Part shown: positions 51,275 through 62,237 of the stretch, in pieces | Position numbering within the stretch: position 1 is the stretch's first letter | Layout of the letters: every line of letters begins with the position of its first letter | DNA from: Myxococcales bacterium | GTDB lineage: Bacteria > Myxococcota > Polyangia > Nannocystales > Nannocystaceae | Reading direction: 5' to 3' | Length of the DNA: 64,000 nt | NCBI GenBank assembly: GCA_016793465.1 | Contig: JAEUJW010000067.1 | Location: 346,940 to 410,939, forward strand | The notes under the pieces: generated by a model | What the model saw: the letters and a program-made list of their open reading frames with translations, nothing else | Databases searched by the model: none | What the model was told of the DNA's origin: nothing | Program-made: the position numbers and the translations under genes

Positions 51275-51685
51275 TCAGGCGCGGGGCTTGTCCTTGCGCT
51301 GGACCGAGAGGATCTGGCACACGCGGTCGACGATCGTGTCGAGGCTGGCGGGCTTTTGGATGCAGCCGACGGCGCCGAGGTGGCCCTGGATCTCCATGAG
51401 CTGCTCGATCGGGAGGCCGCTGAGGATGACGACCGGCAGCGGGCGCACGTCGCCGACGTTGGCGGCGCGGCGCACCATCTTCATCGCCGTGTCGCCGCGC
51501 ATGTCGGGCAGGTTGATGTCGAGGAGGAGGAGGTCCGGCTGGAAGCGGAGCACGACGGCCACGAGCAAAAAACCCTTGTCGAGGGTCTCGACGGTGAAGC
51601 CGGCCTCGGTCAGCGCGCCTTTGACCACCCTGGCCGTCGCGGCGTCGTCTTCAACCACCAGTACCCGCGGTGCTCGTGTCGTCAC
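51275..51685 (-). CDS. Single-domain response regulator
   Basis: 136 aa, only a receiver domain. Acidic pair E12-D13-D14 region, phospho-acceptor Asp56 in LLLLDINLPD, conserved Ser/Thr in VILSG and Lys in IQKPAS are all present, so it should be phosphorylated. Start is GTG 51685. It lies 161 bases downstream of a hybrid sensor-kinase gene in the same direction. Output must be through protein contacts. Confidence 0.85.
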   Translation of the reverse strand: MTTRAPRVLVVEDDAATARVVKGALTEAGFTVETLDKGFLLVAVVLRFQPDLLLLDINLPDMRGDTAMKMVRRAANVGDVRPLPVVILSGLPIEQLMEIQGHLGAVGCIQKPASLDTIVDRVCQILSVQRKDKPRA

Positions 51686-51846
51686 GGGATGAGAGGTTGC
51701 CCAGTCTCCGCGGAATGGTCCAGAGCAAACTGTCCGGGGTGAGGGCCGGGGGCCCCTGCAGGGATGGCACGGTGTCGCCGGTCTGCGGCGCTCGGGGGCC
51801 TGGGCGGCGGAACTGTGGTTGCAAAGCCCCGGGGCGCGCGGGTCCG

Positions 51847-53751
51847 TCAGGCGCGGGCGTCGAGGGCCTGGCGGACGCGTGCGGCCAGGGCCTCGAAGCT
51901 GCACGGCACGACGAGCGGATCGACGCCGGTGGGCGGCGGCGGCGCGGCGGAGATCGGGCCCCCGGAGCCGTACCCCGCCGGCCCGTGCGGGACGATCCAC
52001 AGGACGCGCAGGTCGGGCGCGGCGGCCCGCAAGCGGCGCAGGACGTCGGGCGGCGCCTGCCCGGGCAGCGTCGCCGACACCAGCGCGAGGGCGACCCTGG
52101 CCGAAGGGACCTGTACGGAAGGACCTGTCGCGAACAGCTGCGCGGCGCGCTCGACGTCGTCGACCGCGTGCACGCGGTAGCCGAGGTGGCGCAGCACCGC
52201 GGCGACGAGCGGGCGCACGAGCGGGTCGTCGTCGACGAGCAGGACGGCCTCGCCGCCGCGGACGTCGGTCACGGGCCTGCCGACGTCGGGCTCGCCGCGC
52301 GGGCCGGAGAACACGCGCGGGAGGTAGACGTCGAGGTGCACGCGGGCGTCGGCGTCGACGCGCTGGACCACGGCGCCGCCGGTCTGGGCGGCGATCGCCC
52401 GCGCGAGCGCGAGGCGCAGGCCGTGCTCCGGGTCGGCGGGCGCGGGCCGCTCGGCGGGCGCGGGGTCGGCTTGCAGGCGCACGCGCACGTACTCGCCGGG
52501 GGCGAGCGCGAGGTGGTCGGAGGCGTGGGTGTCGGGGCCGACGTCGACGTCGACGCGGCCGCCGGCGCCGAGCACGTCGCGGAGGTGGCGGGCGAGCAGG
52601 GCGAGCAGCTGTTCGAACAGGCGCGGGTCGACGCGGGCCTGGCACTTCAGGCCGACGGGGGCGAGGCGCAGCTCGACGCGCTCGCCGAGCAGGCGGGCGA
52701 GCGTCGGCTCCATGCGCGCGAGCAGCTGGGCGGGCACGACGTCGACGGGCGCGGCGAGCTGGCGGCGCGAGAAGGCGGCGAGCTGGCGGGCGAGGTCGTC
52801 GGCGGTGCGGGCGGCGAGCTCGATGCGGGCGAGCGCGGGCCCGGGGTCGGGCGCGTCGCGGGCGGCGGCGACGTCGGCGAGGATGCGGGCGGCGAGCGGG
52901 CGCAGGTCGTCGGCGACGCCGGTGGCGAGCCCGCCGATCGCCGCGGTGCGGTGGGCCTGGGCCAGCTGACCGGCGAGGCCGACCGCGGCGGTGATGTCGT
53001 CGCGGGCGACCACCAGGCCGCCGCCATCGAGCGGCACGCGGTGGACCGCGGACCACGACTCGCGCCCGCCGGGCAGCGCCGTCGACTCGACGCGCTGCAC
53101 GTGGGCGGGCCCGCCGGCGAGCACGGCGAGCTCGCGGCGGCGGGCGGCCTCGTCGTCGCCGGGGTCGGGGCGGCCGAGGCCGACGGGGCCGTGACGCAGG
53201 TGCGCGCGGTTGGCCCCGCGCACGCGCAGGCCGGCGTCCTTCCAGGCGATGCGCTGGGGCAGGGCGTCGAGCACGGCCTGCTGCTGGCGCGCGGCGTGCC
53301 AGCCCGCGAGTCCGCCGGCGAGCCCGCGCAGCGCCTGCTCCTGACCGATCGACCATGTCCATCCGGACAGGTTGACGATCAGCCCGAGGGCGGCCCACGG
53401 CGGGCCGGCGAGCGCGGGCAGCGGGGCGAGCAGCGCGGCGCCGGGCGGCTCGGGGGCGCGGACGAGGGCGGCGGCGAGCTCACGACCGCCGCGGAACAGG
53501 CGCCCCTCGGCGAGCGCGGCGAGGCAGGCCGCGGGCAGCGCGGGGTCCTGCTCGGGCGGGTGGCGGCGCTCGCGGCCGCCGACCGCACGCACGCCGGCGC
53601 TCGGCTCGAGCGGGTCGAGGAGCACCACGCAGTCGACGCCGAGGGCCTCGGCGAAGCCGGCGAGCAGCCGGTCGAGCGGGGTCGTCGGCAGGCACGCGAG
53701 CGCGGCGGCGAGGCCGGCGAGGCAGCGGTCGTCGGGGGCTTGCTCGGGCAT
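51847..53751 (-). CDS. Degenerate hybrid histidine kinase (pseudokinase) with receiver-like domain
   Basis: 634 aa. A GAF-like N-terminal region (about 1-150), a PAS-like part (about 155-255), a dimerisation helix, an ATPase-like domain and a C-terminal receiver-like domain (about 505-630). The usual H-box GGVAHDFNN reads GVADDLRPL, so the phospho-His is Asp. The N-box Asn is replaced (ARHLRDV). In the receiver the phospho-Asp position reads LVSATLPG and the KP Lys is lost. All catalytic positions are therefore gone while the fold is kept, suggesting a sensor or scaffold. ATG 53751. Confidence 0.75.
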   Translation of the reverse strand: MPEQAPDDRCLAGLAAALACLPTTPLDRLLAGFAEALGVDCVVLLDPLEPSAGVRAVGGRERRHPPEQDPALPAACLAALAEGRLFRGGRELAAALVRAPEPPGAALLAPLPALAGPPWAALGLIVNLSGWTWSIGQEQALRGLAGGLAGWHAARQQQAVLDALPQRIAWKDAGLRVRGANRAHLRHGPVGLGRPDPGDDEAARRRELAVLAGGPAHVQRVESTALPGGRESWSAVHRVPLDGGGLVVARDDITAAVGLAGQLAQAHRTAAIGGLATGVADDLRPLAARILADVAAARDAPDPGPALARIELAARTADDLARQLAAFSRRQLAAPVDVVPAQLLARMEPTLARLLGERVELRLAPVGLKCQARVDPRLFEQLLALLARHLRDVLGAGGRVDVDVGPDTHASDHLALAPGEYVRVRLQADPAPAERPAPADPEHGLRLALARAIAAQTGGAVVQRVDADARVHLDVYLPRVFSGPRGEPDVGRPVTDVRGGEAVLLVDDDPLVRPLVAAVLRHLGYRVHAVDDVERAAQLFATGPSVQVPSARVALALVSATLPGQAPPDVLRRLRAAAPDLRVLWIVPHGPAGYGSGGPISAAPPPPTGVDPLVVPCSFEALAARVRQALDARA

Positions 53752-53868
53752 CGCCGCGGGCAGTCTAACAGGACCGCGCTCGCCGTCCGGCGGCGGCGGT
53801 CTCCCCGGGCGTCGGGGTGAAATCCGGGGAGTCGCGGGGCCGGGCGGCGGGCTGTTAGTGTCGGGGCG

Positions 53869-54543
53869 ATGGCTGCACCGACTGCGCTGATCTTCGACCT
53901 CGACGGAACCATCGTGAACAGCGAGCCGCTCAACGCGGCGGCGCTCGAGGACTTCTGTCGCGAGCGCGGGGCGCCGCTGGCCGACGGCGAGTCGGCCTTC
54001 GTGTTCGGCCGCGGCTGGCGGGAGATCTACGGGGTGCTGCGCCTCGGAGAGCGGCTCGGGCTGCCGATCGAGGCGGTCGTCGAGGGCACGGCGGCGGCCC
54101 GCGAGCGGCGGTTCGGCGACGAGCTGCCGCTGCTGCCGGGGGTCCGCGAGCTCATGCTGCTGGCGCGCTCGGCGGGGATCGTCACCGGGATCGTCACCGG
54201 CTCGGCGCGCGTCGAGGCGTCGCCGGTGCTGCGGGTGCTCGGGCCCGAGGCGCCCGCCGTGGTGATCTGCGCCGAGGACGTGCCGCGCGGCAAGCCCGAC
54301 CCGATCGGGTTCCTCACCGCGGCGGCGCGGCTCGGCGTGGCGCCCGGGCGCTGCCTGGTGATCGAGGACAGCTCGGCGGGCATCGCCGCGGGCATCGCCG
54401 CGGGCATGCGCGTGCTGGCCAGCGCCGCCGGCAACCCGCCGCCGGGCGGGTTCGGCCACCAGGATCAGAGCCGGGCCCACCGCCAGGTCGCGTCGCTGGC
54501 CGGGCTCGGGCTCGCCGACCTCGCCGAGGTCATGGCCACGTGA
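53869..54543 (+). CDS. HAD-superfamily phosphatase (beta-phosphoglucomutase-like)
   Basis: 224 aa. Motif I FDLDGT with Asp10 and Asp12, motif II TGSAR, Lys in RGKPDP and acidic motif IV IEDSSAGIAAG are complete. The helical cap follows motif I, as in the phosphoglycolate phosphatase / beta-phosphoglucomutase group. The stop overlaps the start of the next gene (GTGA). Substrate unknown. Confidence 0.9.
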   Translation: MAAPTALIFDLDGTIVNSEPLNAAALEDFCRERGAPLADGESAFVFGRGWREIYGVLRLGERLGLPIEAVVEGTAAARERRFGDELPLLPGVRELMLLARSAGIVTGIVTGSARVEASPVLRVLGPEAPAVVICAEDVPRGKPDPIGFLTAAARLGVAPGRCLVIEDSSAGIAAGIAAGMRVLASAAGNPPPGGFGHQDQSRAHRQVASLAGLGLADLAEVMAT

Positions 54544-55706
54544 CCTGGCCGATCCGACAGGGCGCGCAGGTCATGTCCTCGGGTGCAGGTGCGCCGGTGC
54601 TGGTGCTCGTGCCGGACCCCGAGGCGCGGGTCTCGCCGGTGCTGCTCGGCGGGCCGCTCGGCGCCCGCCTCGCCGCGGAGGCGCTCGCGGCCGGCTTCTC
54701 GGCGGTGTTCCTCGCGCCGGGCGCCCGCGAGGTCGCGGAGGCGCTGGCCGTCGGCGCGGGAGATCGCGTCGAGGCGCCGGCGCTGGTGGCGTACGAGTCG
54801 GCGGTGATCGAGCCCACGGCGCTGCGGGCCCTCGTCGACGCGGGAGAGATCGGCGAGGGCAGCGTGTACGACGAGCTGGGACGGCCGGTGGCGTGGTGGA
54901 CGTCACGGCTGGTCGCGGTGCCGGCGACGCTGCCGACGTGCGAGGCGCTCGCGGGGTCGTACGCGCCCGAGGCGGCCCAGGTCGCGCGCCTGGTCGACGC
55001 GGTCGACCGTCCGCGGGTCGAGGCGCTGCTCCTGCGGAGCGTGGCGGCCGCGTTGCCGCGCGCGCCGGCGTCCCTGCGCTCGCCGTGGCGACGCTGGCTC
55101 GAGGCGCCGCTGCTGCGCCGGCTCGCGGGGCGAGCGCTCGGGCGGATCGAGGTGGCGGCGCTGCTGCTCGCGGCGCTGTCGGGGGTGCCGGCGCTGCTGG
55201 AGACCAGAGTCGGGCTGGTGGTCGCGGCGGGGCTGCTGCTGGCCGGGGTGCAGCTGGCGGCGCTGGTCCCGGAGCTGCGGCTGCTCGGGCCCGGGCGCGC
55301 GGGCGGGCCGCCGTGGTTGGCGCCGGCGATCCAACCGTTCGGCCACGCGTCGCTGGCCGCGGCCCTGACGTACGGGCTCGTGGCCTCGCCGGTGCGCACG
55401 GGGGTCGCGGATCTCGTGCTCCTGGTGCTCGGCGGGGCGGCGGTGTTGTTGTCGCTGGCGCACGCGCGCGCGGTGCTCCGCGGGCGAGCCGCGGCGCTGT
55501 TCGAATTGCCGAGCCTCGAGGGCTTCGCCGCCCAGCTCGCGGTCGTCGTGCCGACGTGGCTACAGACGCCCGTGCGCAGCGAGGTCCTCGTGCTGCTGCT
55601 GGCCTCGTTCGGCGCGCCGGGCTTGCCGTGGGGTGTGCTCGTCGCCGTGGGATTGGCGCGGCTATGGCGGTGGTTCGTCGGCCACCCTGACGTACGCGCG
55701 ACCTGA
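54540..55706 (+). CDS. Membrane protein with degenerate nucleotidyltransferase-like N-terminus
   Basis: 388 aa. An N-terminal Rossmann-like part (about 12-150; VLVLVPDPEARVSPVLLGGPLGARLAAEALAAGFSAVFL is split here for reference only by its hydrophobic strands) is followed by six or so hydrophobic helices (about 195-385). The order recalls bifunctional NTP-transferase/CDP-alcohol phosphatidyltransferases, but neither the NTP-binding GGxGTR nor the DGxxAR motif is present. It may be a degenerate homologue or something else. GTG 54540 overlaps the HAD stop; ATG 54573 is possible. Confidence 0.5.
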   Translation: MTWPIRQGAQVMSSGAGAPVLVLVPDPEARVSPVLLGGPLGARLAAEALAAGFSAVFLAPGAREVAEALAVGAGDRVEAPALVAYESAVIEPTALRALVDAGEIGEGSVYDELGRPVAWWTSRLVAVPATLPTCEALAGSYAPEAAQVARLVDAVDRPRVEALLLRSVAAALPRAPASLRSPWRRWLEAPLLRRLAGRALGRIEVAALLLAALSGVPALLETRVGLVVAAGLLLAGVQLAALVPELRLLGPGRAGGPPWLAPAIQPFGHASLAAALTYGLVASPVRTGVADLVLLVLGGAAVLLSLAHARAVLRGRAAALFELPSLEGFAAQLAVVVPTWLQTPVRSEVLVLLLASFGAPGLPWGVLVAVGLARLWRWFVGHPDVRAT

Positions 55707-55760
55707 CGTCCGGCTCGTGACGCAGGCGGTGCGTGAGCCTCTCACGGCGCTGCACGCCGT

Positions 55761-55789
55761 TTGACCCCCTTTTTTACGGGTGCTAGCTT
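55761..55789 (+). promoter_or_regulatory. Possible sigma-70-type promoter of lon
   Basis: TTGACC (55761-55766), 17 bases, then TAGCTT (55784-55789), 42 bases before the lon ATG, in a locally AT-richer stretch. The -10 match is partial. Confidence 0.4.
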
Positions 55790-55830
55790 TCCCAGGTTGC
55801 GCGCTTTTCCCGCGTCGCAAACCCTGGCAC

Positions 55831-58308
<2,478 letters not shown>

Positions 58309-58309
58309 C

Positions 58310-58705
58310 CTCGGCGGCCCCTCCGGGTCCGCGGCCCTCGCTCGCCAGAGCGGGCTCGCTCGAACGCTGATCGCGGGACCGTGGGGTCCCGCGAATCGCA
58401 TTGGACGGGCTCGCTCTGGGCCCTCGGCGGCGCCTCCGGGTCCGCGGCCCTCGCTCGCCTCGGCGGACTCGATCGAACGCTTGTCGCGGGACCGTGGGTC
58501 CAGCGATTCGCACTGGACGGGCTCGCTCTGGGGCCCTTCGGCGGCCCCTCCGGGTCCGCGGCCCTCGCTCGCCTGAGCGGGCTCGATCGAACGCTGATCG
58601 CGGGACCGTGGGGTCCCGCGAATCGCATTGGACGGGCTCGCTCTGGGCCCTCGGCGGCGCCTCCGGGTCCGCGGCCCTCGCTCGCCTCAGCGGGCAGGCC
58701 GCGAA
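58310..58705. repeat. 113-bp tandem repeat array downstream of lon
   Basis: The word CTCCGGGTCCGCGGCCCTCG starts at 58321, 58434, 58548 and 58661, giving periods of 113, 114 and 113 bases: three full units and a partial fourth. Units are near-identical; each holds a hairpin GCGGGACC/GGTCCCGC variant. No convincing gene lies here. It fills the space between lon and the membrane-protein gene at 58728. Confidence 0.85.
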
Positions 58706-58727
58706 CCGAGCCGGTATAGTGGCGACG

Positions 58728-59324
58728 ATGGACGCCGCCCCGGGGAACGACTGGAAGAACCACCACGCGCTCGGCCTGCCCGGAGGCAGCGTGCGCGCCC
58801 TGATCGCCCTCGGCATGGTCGGGACCGTCTGCGGTTTAATAATTAAAGATCCGGGGCAGGCGCTGCCGGAGCCGCTCGAGAACCTGCTGTTCGTGATCCT
58901 CGGGCACTACTTCGCGGCGCGCGGGCAGGCGCCGGCCGACCCCGCGGGCGGGCCGCCGCCGCTGTACCTGCCGCGCGGGACGGTCCGCGTGCTGCTGGTC
59001 GCGGGGCTGGTCGCGGCCGGGGTGATGGTGGTGCGGGCCGGCGGGGCCGCGGCGCCGCGCGGGCTGCTCACGCTGGTGCTGGTCGCGGCGTTCTTGTTGG
59101 GGATGGTGATGACGCGCCTGACCGCGTGGATCGGCCGCGGACGCAAGCCGTGGCGGCCGTTCGAGGACCTGCGGGCGCTCGTCGGCGTCGCGGCGGCGGG
59201 GACCCTCGCGGCGCACGCGTTCCTCGGCGTGCTGCCCGGGCCGGAGACGATCGGGGTGGGTCGCGTGGGCCTCGAGCAGGGCCTGGCGGCGCTGGTCGGG
59301 TTCTACTTCGGCTCGCGCTCGTGA
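58728..59324 (+). CDS. Small membrane protein of unknown function
   Basis: 198 aa with about five hydrophobic helices (near 24-40, 50-64, 85-102, 110-126, 150-165) separated by Pro/Gly/Arg loops. The N-terminal GLPGGSVRALIAL and the ends GFYFGSRS and GHYFAARG recur in membrane proteins of unknown role. It starts directly after the 113-bp repeat array. ATG 58728. Confidence 0.65.
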   Translation: MDAAPGNDWKNHHALGLPGGSVRALIALGMVGTVCGLIIKDPGQALPEPLENLLFVILGHYFAARGQAPADPAGGPPPLYLPRGTVRVLLVAGLVAAGVMVVRAGGAAAPRGLLTLVLVAAFLLGMVMTRLTAWIGRGRKPWRPFEDLRALVGVAAAGTLAAHAFLGVLPGPETIGVGRVGLEQGLAALVGFYFGSRS

Positions 59325-59329
59325 GCCCG

Positions 59330-59704
59330 TCAGCTCGCGGGGTTGTAATAGAAGCGTTCGTGGATCACGAGGCCGTCACGCCAGCGGCGGGCCGAGACCT
59401 CGGTCAGGTGGACCTTGCGGCCGTCGTGGAAGGTCAGCTCGAAGATCCACTCGGAGTAGGTGACGTCGGTGCCGACCGCGCCGCCCAGCAGGGTCACCCC
59501 GACGGCGGCCAGCGCCCCGAAGAACGCCTGCTCGCGCTCGCGGTTGCGCGCCTTGCCGACGATCGGCGGGTCGGTGTTCTCCTGCATGACGATGCCCTCG
59601 CCGTAGAAGCGCTCGAACGCCTCGAGCGAGCGCCCGTCGAGGATGAGCTGGTTGAGCTGGGACTCGAGGTCGGCCAGGTCGATCGTCGTCACCGAGGGGT
59701 TCAT
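59330..59704 (-). CDS. SnoaL/NTF2-like small protein
   Basis: 124 aa, the usual size of a single NTF2-like fold. DLESQLNQLILDGRSLEAFERFYGEGIVMQENTDPP (in two parts) and the closing RRWRDGLVIHERFYYNP are typical of the SnoaL-like group, which bind small hydrophobic ligands or act as isomerases. It converges on the membrane-protein gene with 5 bases between stops. ATG 59704. Confidence 0.8.
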   Translation of the reverse strand: MNPSVTTIDLADLESQLNQLILDGRSLEAFERFYGEGIVMQENTDPPIVGKARNREREQAFFGALAAVGVTLLGGAVGTDVTYSEWIFELTFHDGRKVHLTEVSARRWRDGLVIHERFYYNPAS

Positions 59705-59757
59705 AGCCCGAAACCCGGGGGCGTGGGCCCGGGTCGATGACACTGTCCCTCGTGCAC

Positions 59758-59791
59758 GCCCGCCTTCCGGGAGATCTCCCGGGGGGCGGGC
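59758..59791. promoter_or_regulatory. 34-bp near-perfect palindrome between divergent genes
   Basis: GCCCGCC (59758-59764) pairs with GGCGGGC (59785-59791), enclosing the perfect palindrome CCGGGAGATCTCCCGG (59767-59782) with a TT/GG mismatch between. It sits between starts at 59704 (minus) and 59897 (plus), so an operator or cruciform is more likely than a terminator. Confidence 0.5.
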
Positions 59792-59896
59792 GTCGGTGTT
59801 CACCGCCGGTTGCCCAGGGTTGCGCGATAAAGCGCGCAGCCCGGATCGCGAGGTGCGTAGCCGCGCCCGGACCGTGGTAGGCTCCCGGTTCCGCGC

Positions 59897-61255
59897 ATGC
59901 CCACCCGAGGTCCACGTCCGATCGCGTTCGCCGGGGCTTTGCTCCTGTTCGTGGGGTGCGTGTTCGACGGCTTCGGCCTCGGCACGGAGAGCGAGCCCGC
60001 GCCGGGGTCGAGCTCCGACGAGTCGACGTCGACCGGCGACGCGATCGACCCGTCGACGCTCACGCCGACCAGCACCGGCCCCGGCGAGGAGACCGGCGAC
60101 CCGGGCACCACGACCGGGGCGGCCTGCGTCGAGGGCTGCCCGCCGAGCCCCGGCTGGACGGTGATCGGCGAGCCCGGCGAGGGCGTGGGCCACGCGCTGG
60201 CGGTCGACGCGCTCGGCGACGTGGTCGTCGCCGGCGACCGCATCCACGCGATGGACGCGACCCGCCACAACGTGTGGCTCGGCAAGTTCGACGGCGACGA
60301 CGGCGCGCTGATCTGGGAGGACGGGCACAACGGCGAGCCGAAGGGCGACGACTACGGCCGCGGGGTGGTGATCGACGCGGACGGGCAGATCGTGGTCGCC
60401 GGGGCCAGCCAGGCCACCGACGCGGGCAAGCTCGACGTGTGGGTGGGCTGGTGGTCGGGCGACGGGGTGCTGCTCGAGACGAGCGACCTCGGGACATCGA
60501 GCTGGGACGACGGACCCGAGGGCGCCGACGAACGGGCGCTGGCGCTGACGCTGGGCGGCGACGGGTCGCTGATGCTCGCGGGCTCGCGCTGCCAGCGGCC
60601 GTGCGAGGCGCCGGGCGCGTGGGTCGGGCGCTTCACGCCGGACGGGCAGATGTTGTGGCCGCAGGCGATGGTGGCGGTCGGGTCGGGCTCGGTGCGGGGC
60701 CTCGCGGCGCTCGGCGAGGAGCTGATGGCCGTCGGCACCGATGGCTTCGCGGAGGCGCCGTCGCCGTGGCGCTCGCGCGTCCGCCGGCTCGACGTCAACG
60801 GCGGCGGGATGTGGAGCGCGCTGCCGGAGTCGGGCCAGGACGACAACAGCTACGAAGCGCGGGCCGCCGCGGTCGACGGCTCGGGCCTGGTGTGGGTGGT
60901 CGGGCGGGTGTTCACTGAACAACAGACGGCCGGGTGGATCCGCGTGTATGACCCGGCGGGCGACGTGATGCCGCTGGCCGAGGCCGAGGCGCCGGCCGGG
61001 GCGGCGATGACGATCGCGGTGCCGCCCGGCGGCGGGGCGCCGCTGATCGGCGGCAGCACCGGGGCCAGGCTGTGGTTCGCGCAGTTCGACCCGATGCTCG
61101 GCGAGGTCTGGCGCGTCGAGGAGGAGGGGCCGCTGACGGCGCGGGGCATCGCCTTCGACGGGTCGGGCGACACCGTCGTGCTCGGCGCGTACCCCGAGAG
61201 CCGCGTCGACGGCGAGCGCCTGTGGCTGCGCAAGTACACGGCGTACGCGCCGTGA
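59897..61255 (+). CDS. Lipoprotein with beta-propeller-like repeats
   Basis: 452 aa. Lipobox LFVGC (Cys21), a Ser/Thr/Gly/Pro linker (about 30-75) and about seven repeats of the form D-x-x-G-x-x-V-V-A-G with W in the next strand (ALAVDALGDVVVAG, GVVIDADGQIVVAG, ALTLGGDGSLMLAG, AAAVDGSGLVWVVG and others), which suggest a propeller. Likely a surface or periplasmic binding protein; no catalytic motif is seen. Confidence 0.75.
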   Translation: MPTRGPRPIAFAGALLLFVGCVFDGFGLGTESEPAPGSSSDESTSTGDAIDPSTLTPTSTGPGEETGDPGTTTGAACVEGCPPSPGWTVIGEPGEGVGHALAVDALGDVVVAGDRIHAMDATRHNVWLGKFDGDDGALIWEDGHNGEPKGDDYGRGVVIDADGQIVVAGASQATDAGKLDVWVGWWSGDGVLLETSDLGTSSWDDGPEGADERALALTLGGDGSLMLAGSRCQRPCEAPGAWVGRFTPDGQMLWPQAMVAVGSGSVRGLAALGEELMAVGTDGFAEAPSPWRSRVRRLDVNGGGMWSALPESGQDDNSYEARAAAVDGSGLVWVVGRVFTEQQTAGWIRVYDPAGDVMPLAEAEAPAGAAMTIAVPPGGGAPLIGGSTGARLWFAQFDPMLGEVWRVEEEGPLTARGIAFDGSGDTVVLGAYPESRVDGERLWLRKYTAYAP

Positions 61256-61265
61256 CGAACGCGGA

Positions 61266-61295
61266 AGGGCCCGCGCCGCGTGACGGCCGGGCCCT
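61266..61295. terminator. Bidirectional terminator-like hairpin
   Basis: AGGGCCCG (61266-61273) pairs with CGGGCCCT (61288-61295) across 14 bases, between the convergent stops at 61255 and 61316. Confidence 0.55.
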
Positions 61296-61315
61296 CGTGG
61301 AGCGGGGCGTGACGC

Positions 61316-62176
61316 CTACTTCTTGGCGCGTTCGAACGTGATCTTGTTGATCTTGACGTCCTCGACGGGCTTGTCGGCGCGGGTGTTGACCTTGCTGATC
61401 GCGGTCGGGACCTTGGGGTCGCACTTGCCGAAGATCGCGTGCTTGTTGTCGAGGTGCGGGGTCGGGGCCACGGTCACGAAGAACTGCGAGCTGCCGGTGT
61501 TGGGCCCGCGGTTGGCCATCGACAGGTAGCCGGGGCCGTCGTGCTTCAGGCCGGCGCCGAACTCGTCGACGACGACGTAGCCGGGGCCGCCGGTGCCGAA
61601 GCCGCCCGGGCCGCCGAACGGGTCGCCGGTCTGGATCATGAACTTGTCGATCACGCGGTGGAACAGCGAGCCGTCGAAGTACTGGCCCTTCTTCCACGCG
61701 TCCTCCTTCTTGACGTAGTAGTCGCGGGTGCCGCGGGCCAGGCCGACGAAGTTGGCCACGGTGTTGGGGGCCTTGTCCTCGTAGAGCTCGCAGCGGAACG
61801 ACCCCATGGTGGTGTCGAAGGTGGCGAACAGCTTGCCCTTGCTCGCGTCCTCGAGGTTGGGGTCGCCGGCGAGGGCGGTCTTCAGGTCGATCGACTGCAT
61901 CGGGTCGCCCTGGGCTTTGTTGAACTCGAGGACCTCGTCGGGGGTCATGCCGGGGCGGGCGAGCTGGCCCTTGCGGTACTTGACGGCCGGCTCGGCCTTG
62001 GTCGGCTCGGCCTTCTTGGTCTCGGGCTTCTTGGCCTCGGGCTTCTTGGCGTCGACCTTGGCGTCGGTCTTCTTGGCGTCGACCTTGGCGTCGGTCTTGG
62101 CCGGCTCGGCGGGGGTGCAGGCGCCGGCCAGCAGCAGGGCCAACGGGAGGATGAGCGTGCGCGTGTTCGCTGACAT
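61316..62176 (-). CDS. Cyclophilin-type peptidyl-prolyl isomerase, lipoprotein
   Basis: 286 aa. Lipobox LAGAC (Cys20), a Lys/Ala/Asp/Glu repeat spacer (about 25-65, units of KTDAKVDAK type) and a cyclophilin domain: NTVANFVGLARG, FDGSLFHRVIDKFMIQTGDP with the catalytic Arg, and QFFVTVAPTPHLDNKHAIFGK. It should fold exported proteins at the inner or outer membrane. The next gene upstream is a second cyclophilin, 61 bases away in the same direction. Confidence 0.9.
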   Translation of the reverse strand: MSANTRTLILPLALLLAGACTPAEPAKTDAKVDAKKTDAKVDAKKPEAKKPETKKAEPTKAEPAVKYRKGQLARPGMTPDEVLEFNKAQGDPMQSIDLKTALAGDPNLEDASKGKLFATFDTTMGSFRCELYEDKAPNTVANFVGLARGTRDYYVKKEDAWKKGQYFDGSLFHRVIDKFMIQTGDPFGGPGGFGTGGPGYVVVDEFGAGLKHDGPGYLSMANRGPNTGSSQFFVTVAPTPHLDNKHAIFGKCDPKVPTAISKVNTRADKPVEDVKINKITFERAKK

Positions 62177-62237
62177 GGCGGCGCGGTTTTCCCACGGGCG
62201 CGGCGCGCCGACAAGGGGGCGGCGGCGCGCCACGCGG

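Noticed and set aside
58310..58705. CRISPR array
   Set aside because: Units are contiguous 113-bp near-identical repeats without short repeats alternating with unique spacers, and no cas genes are near.
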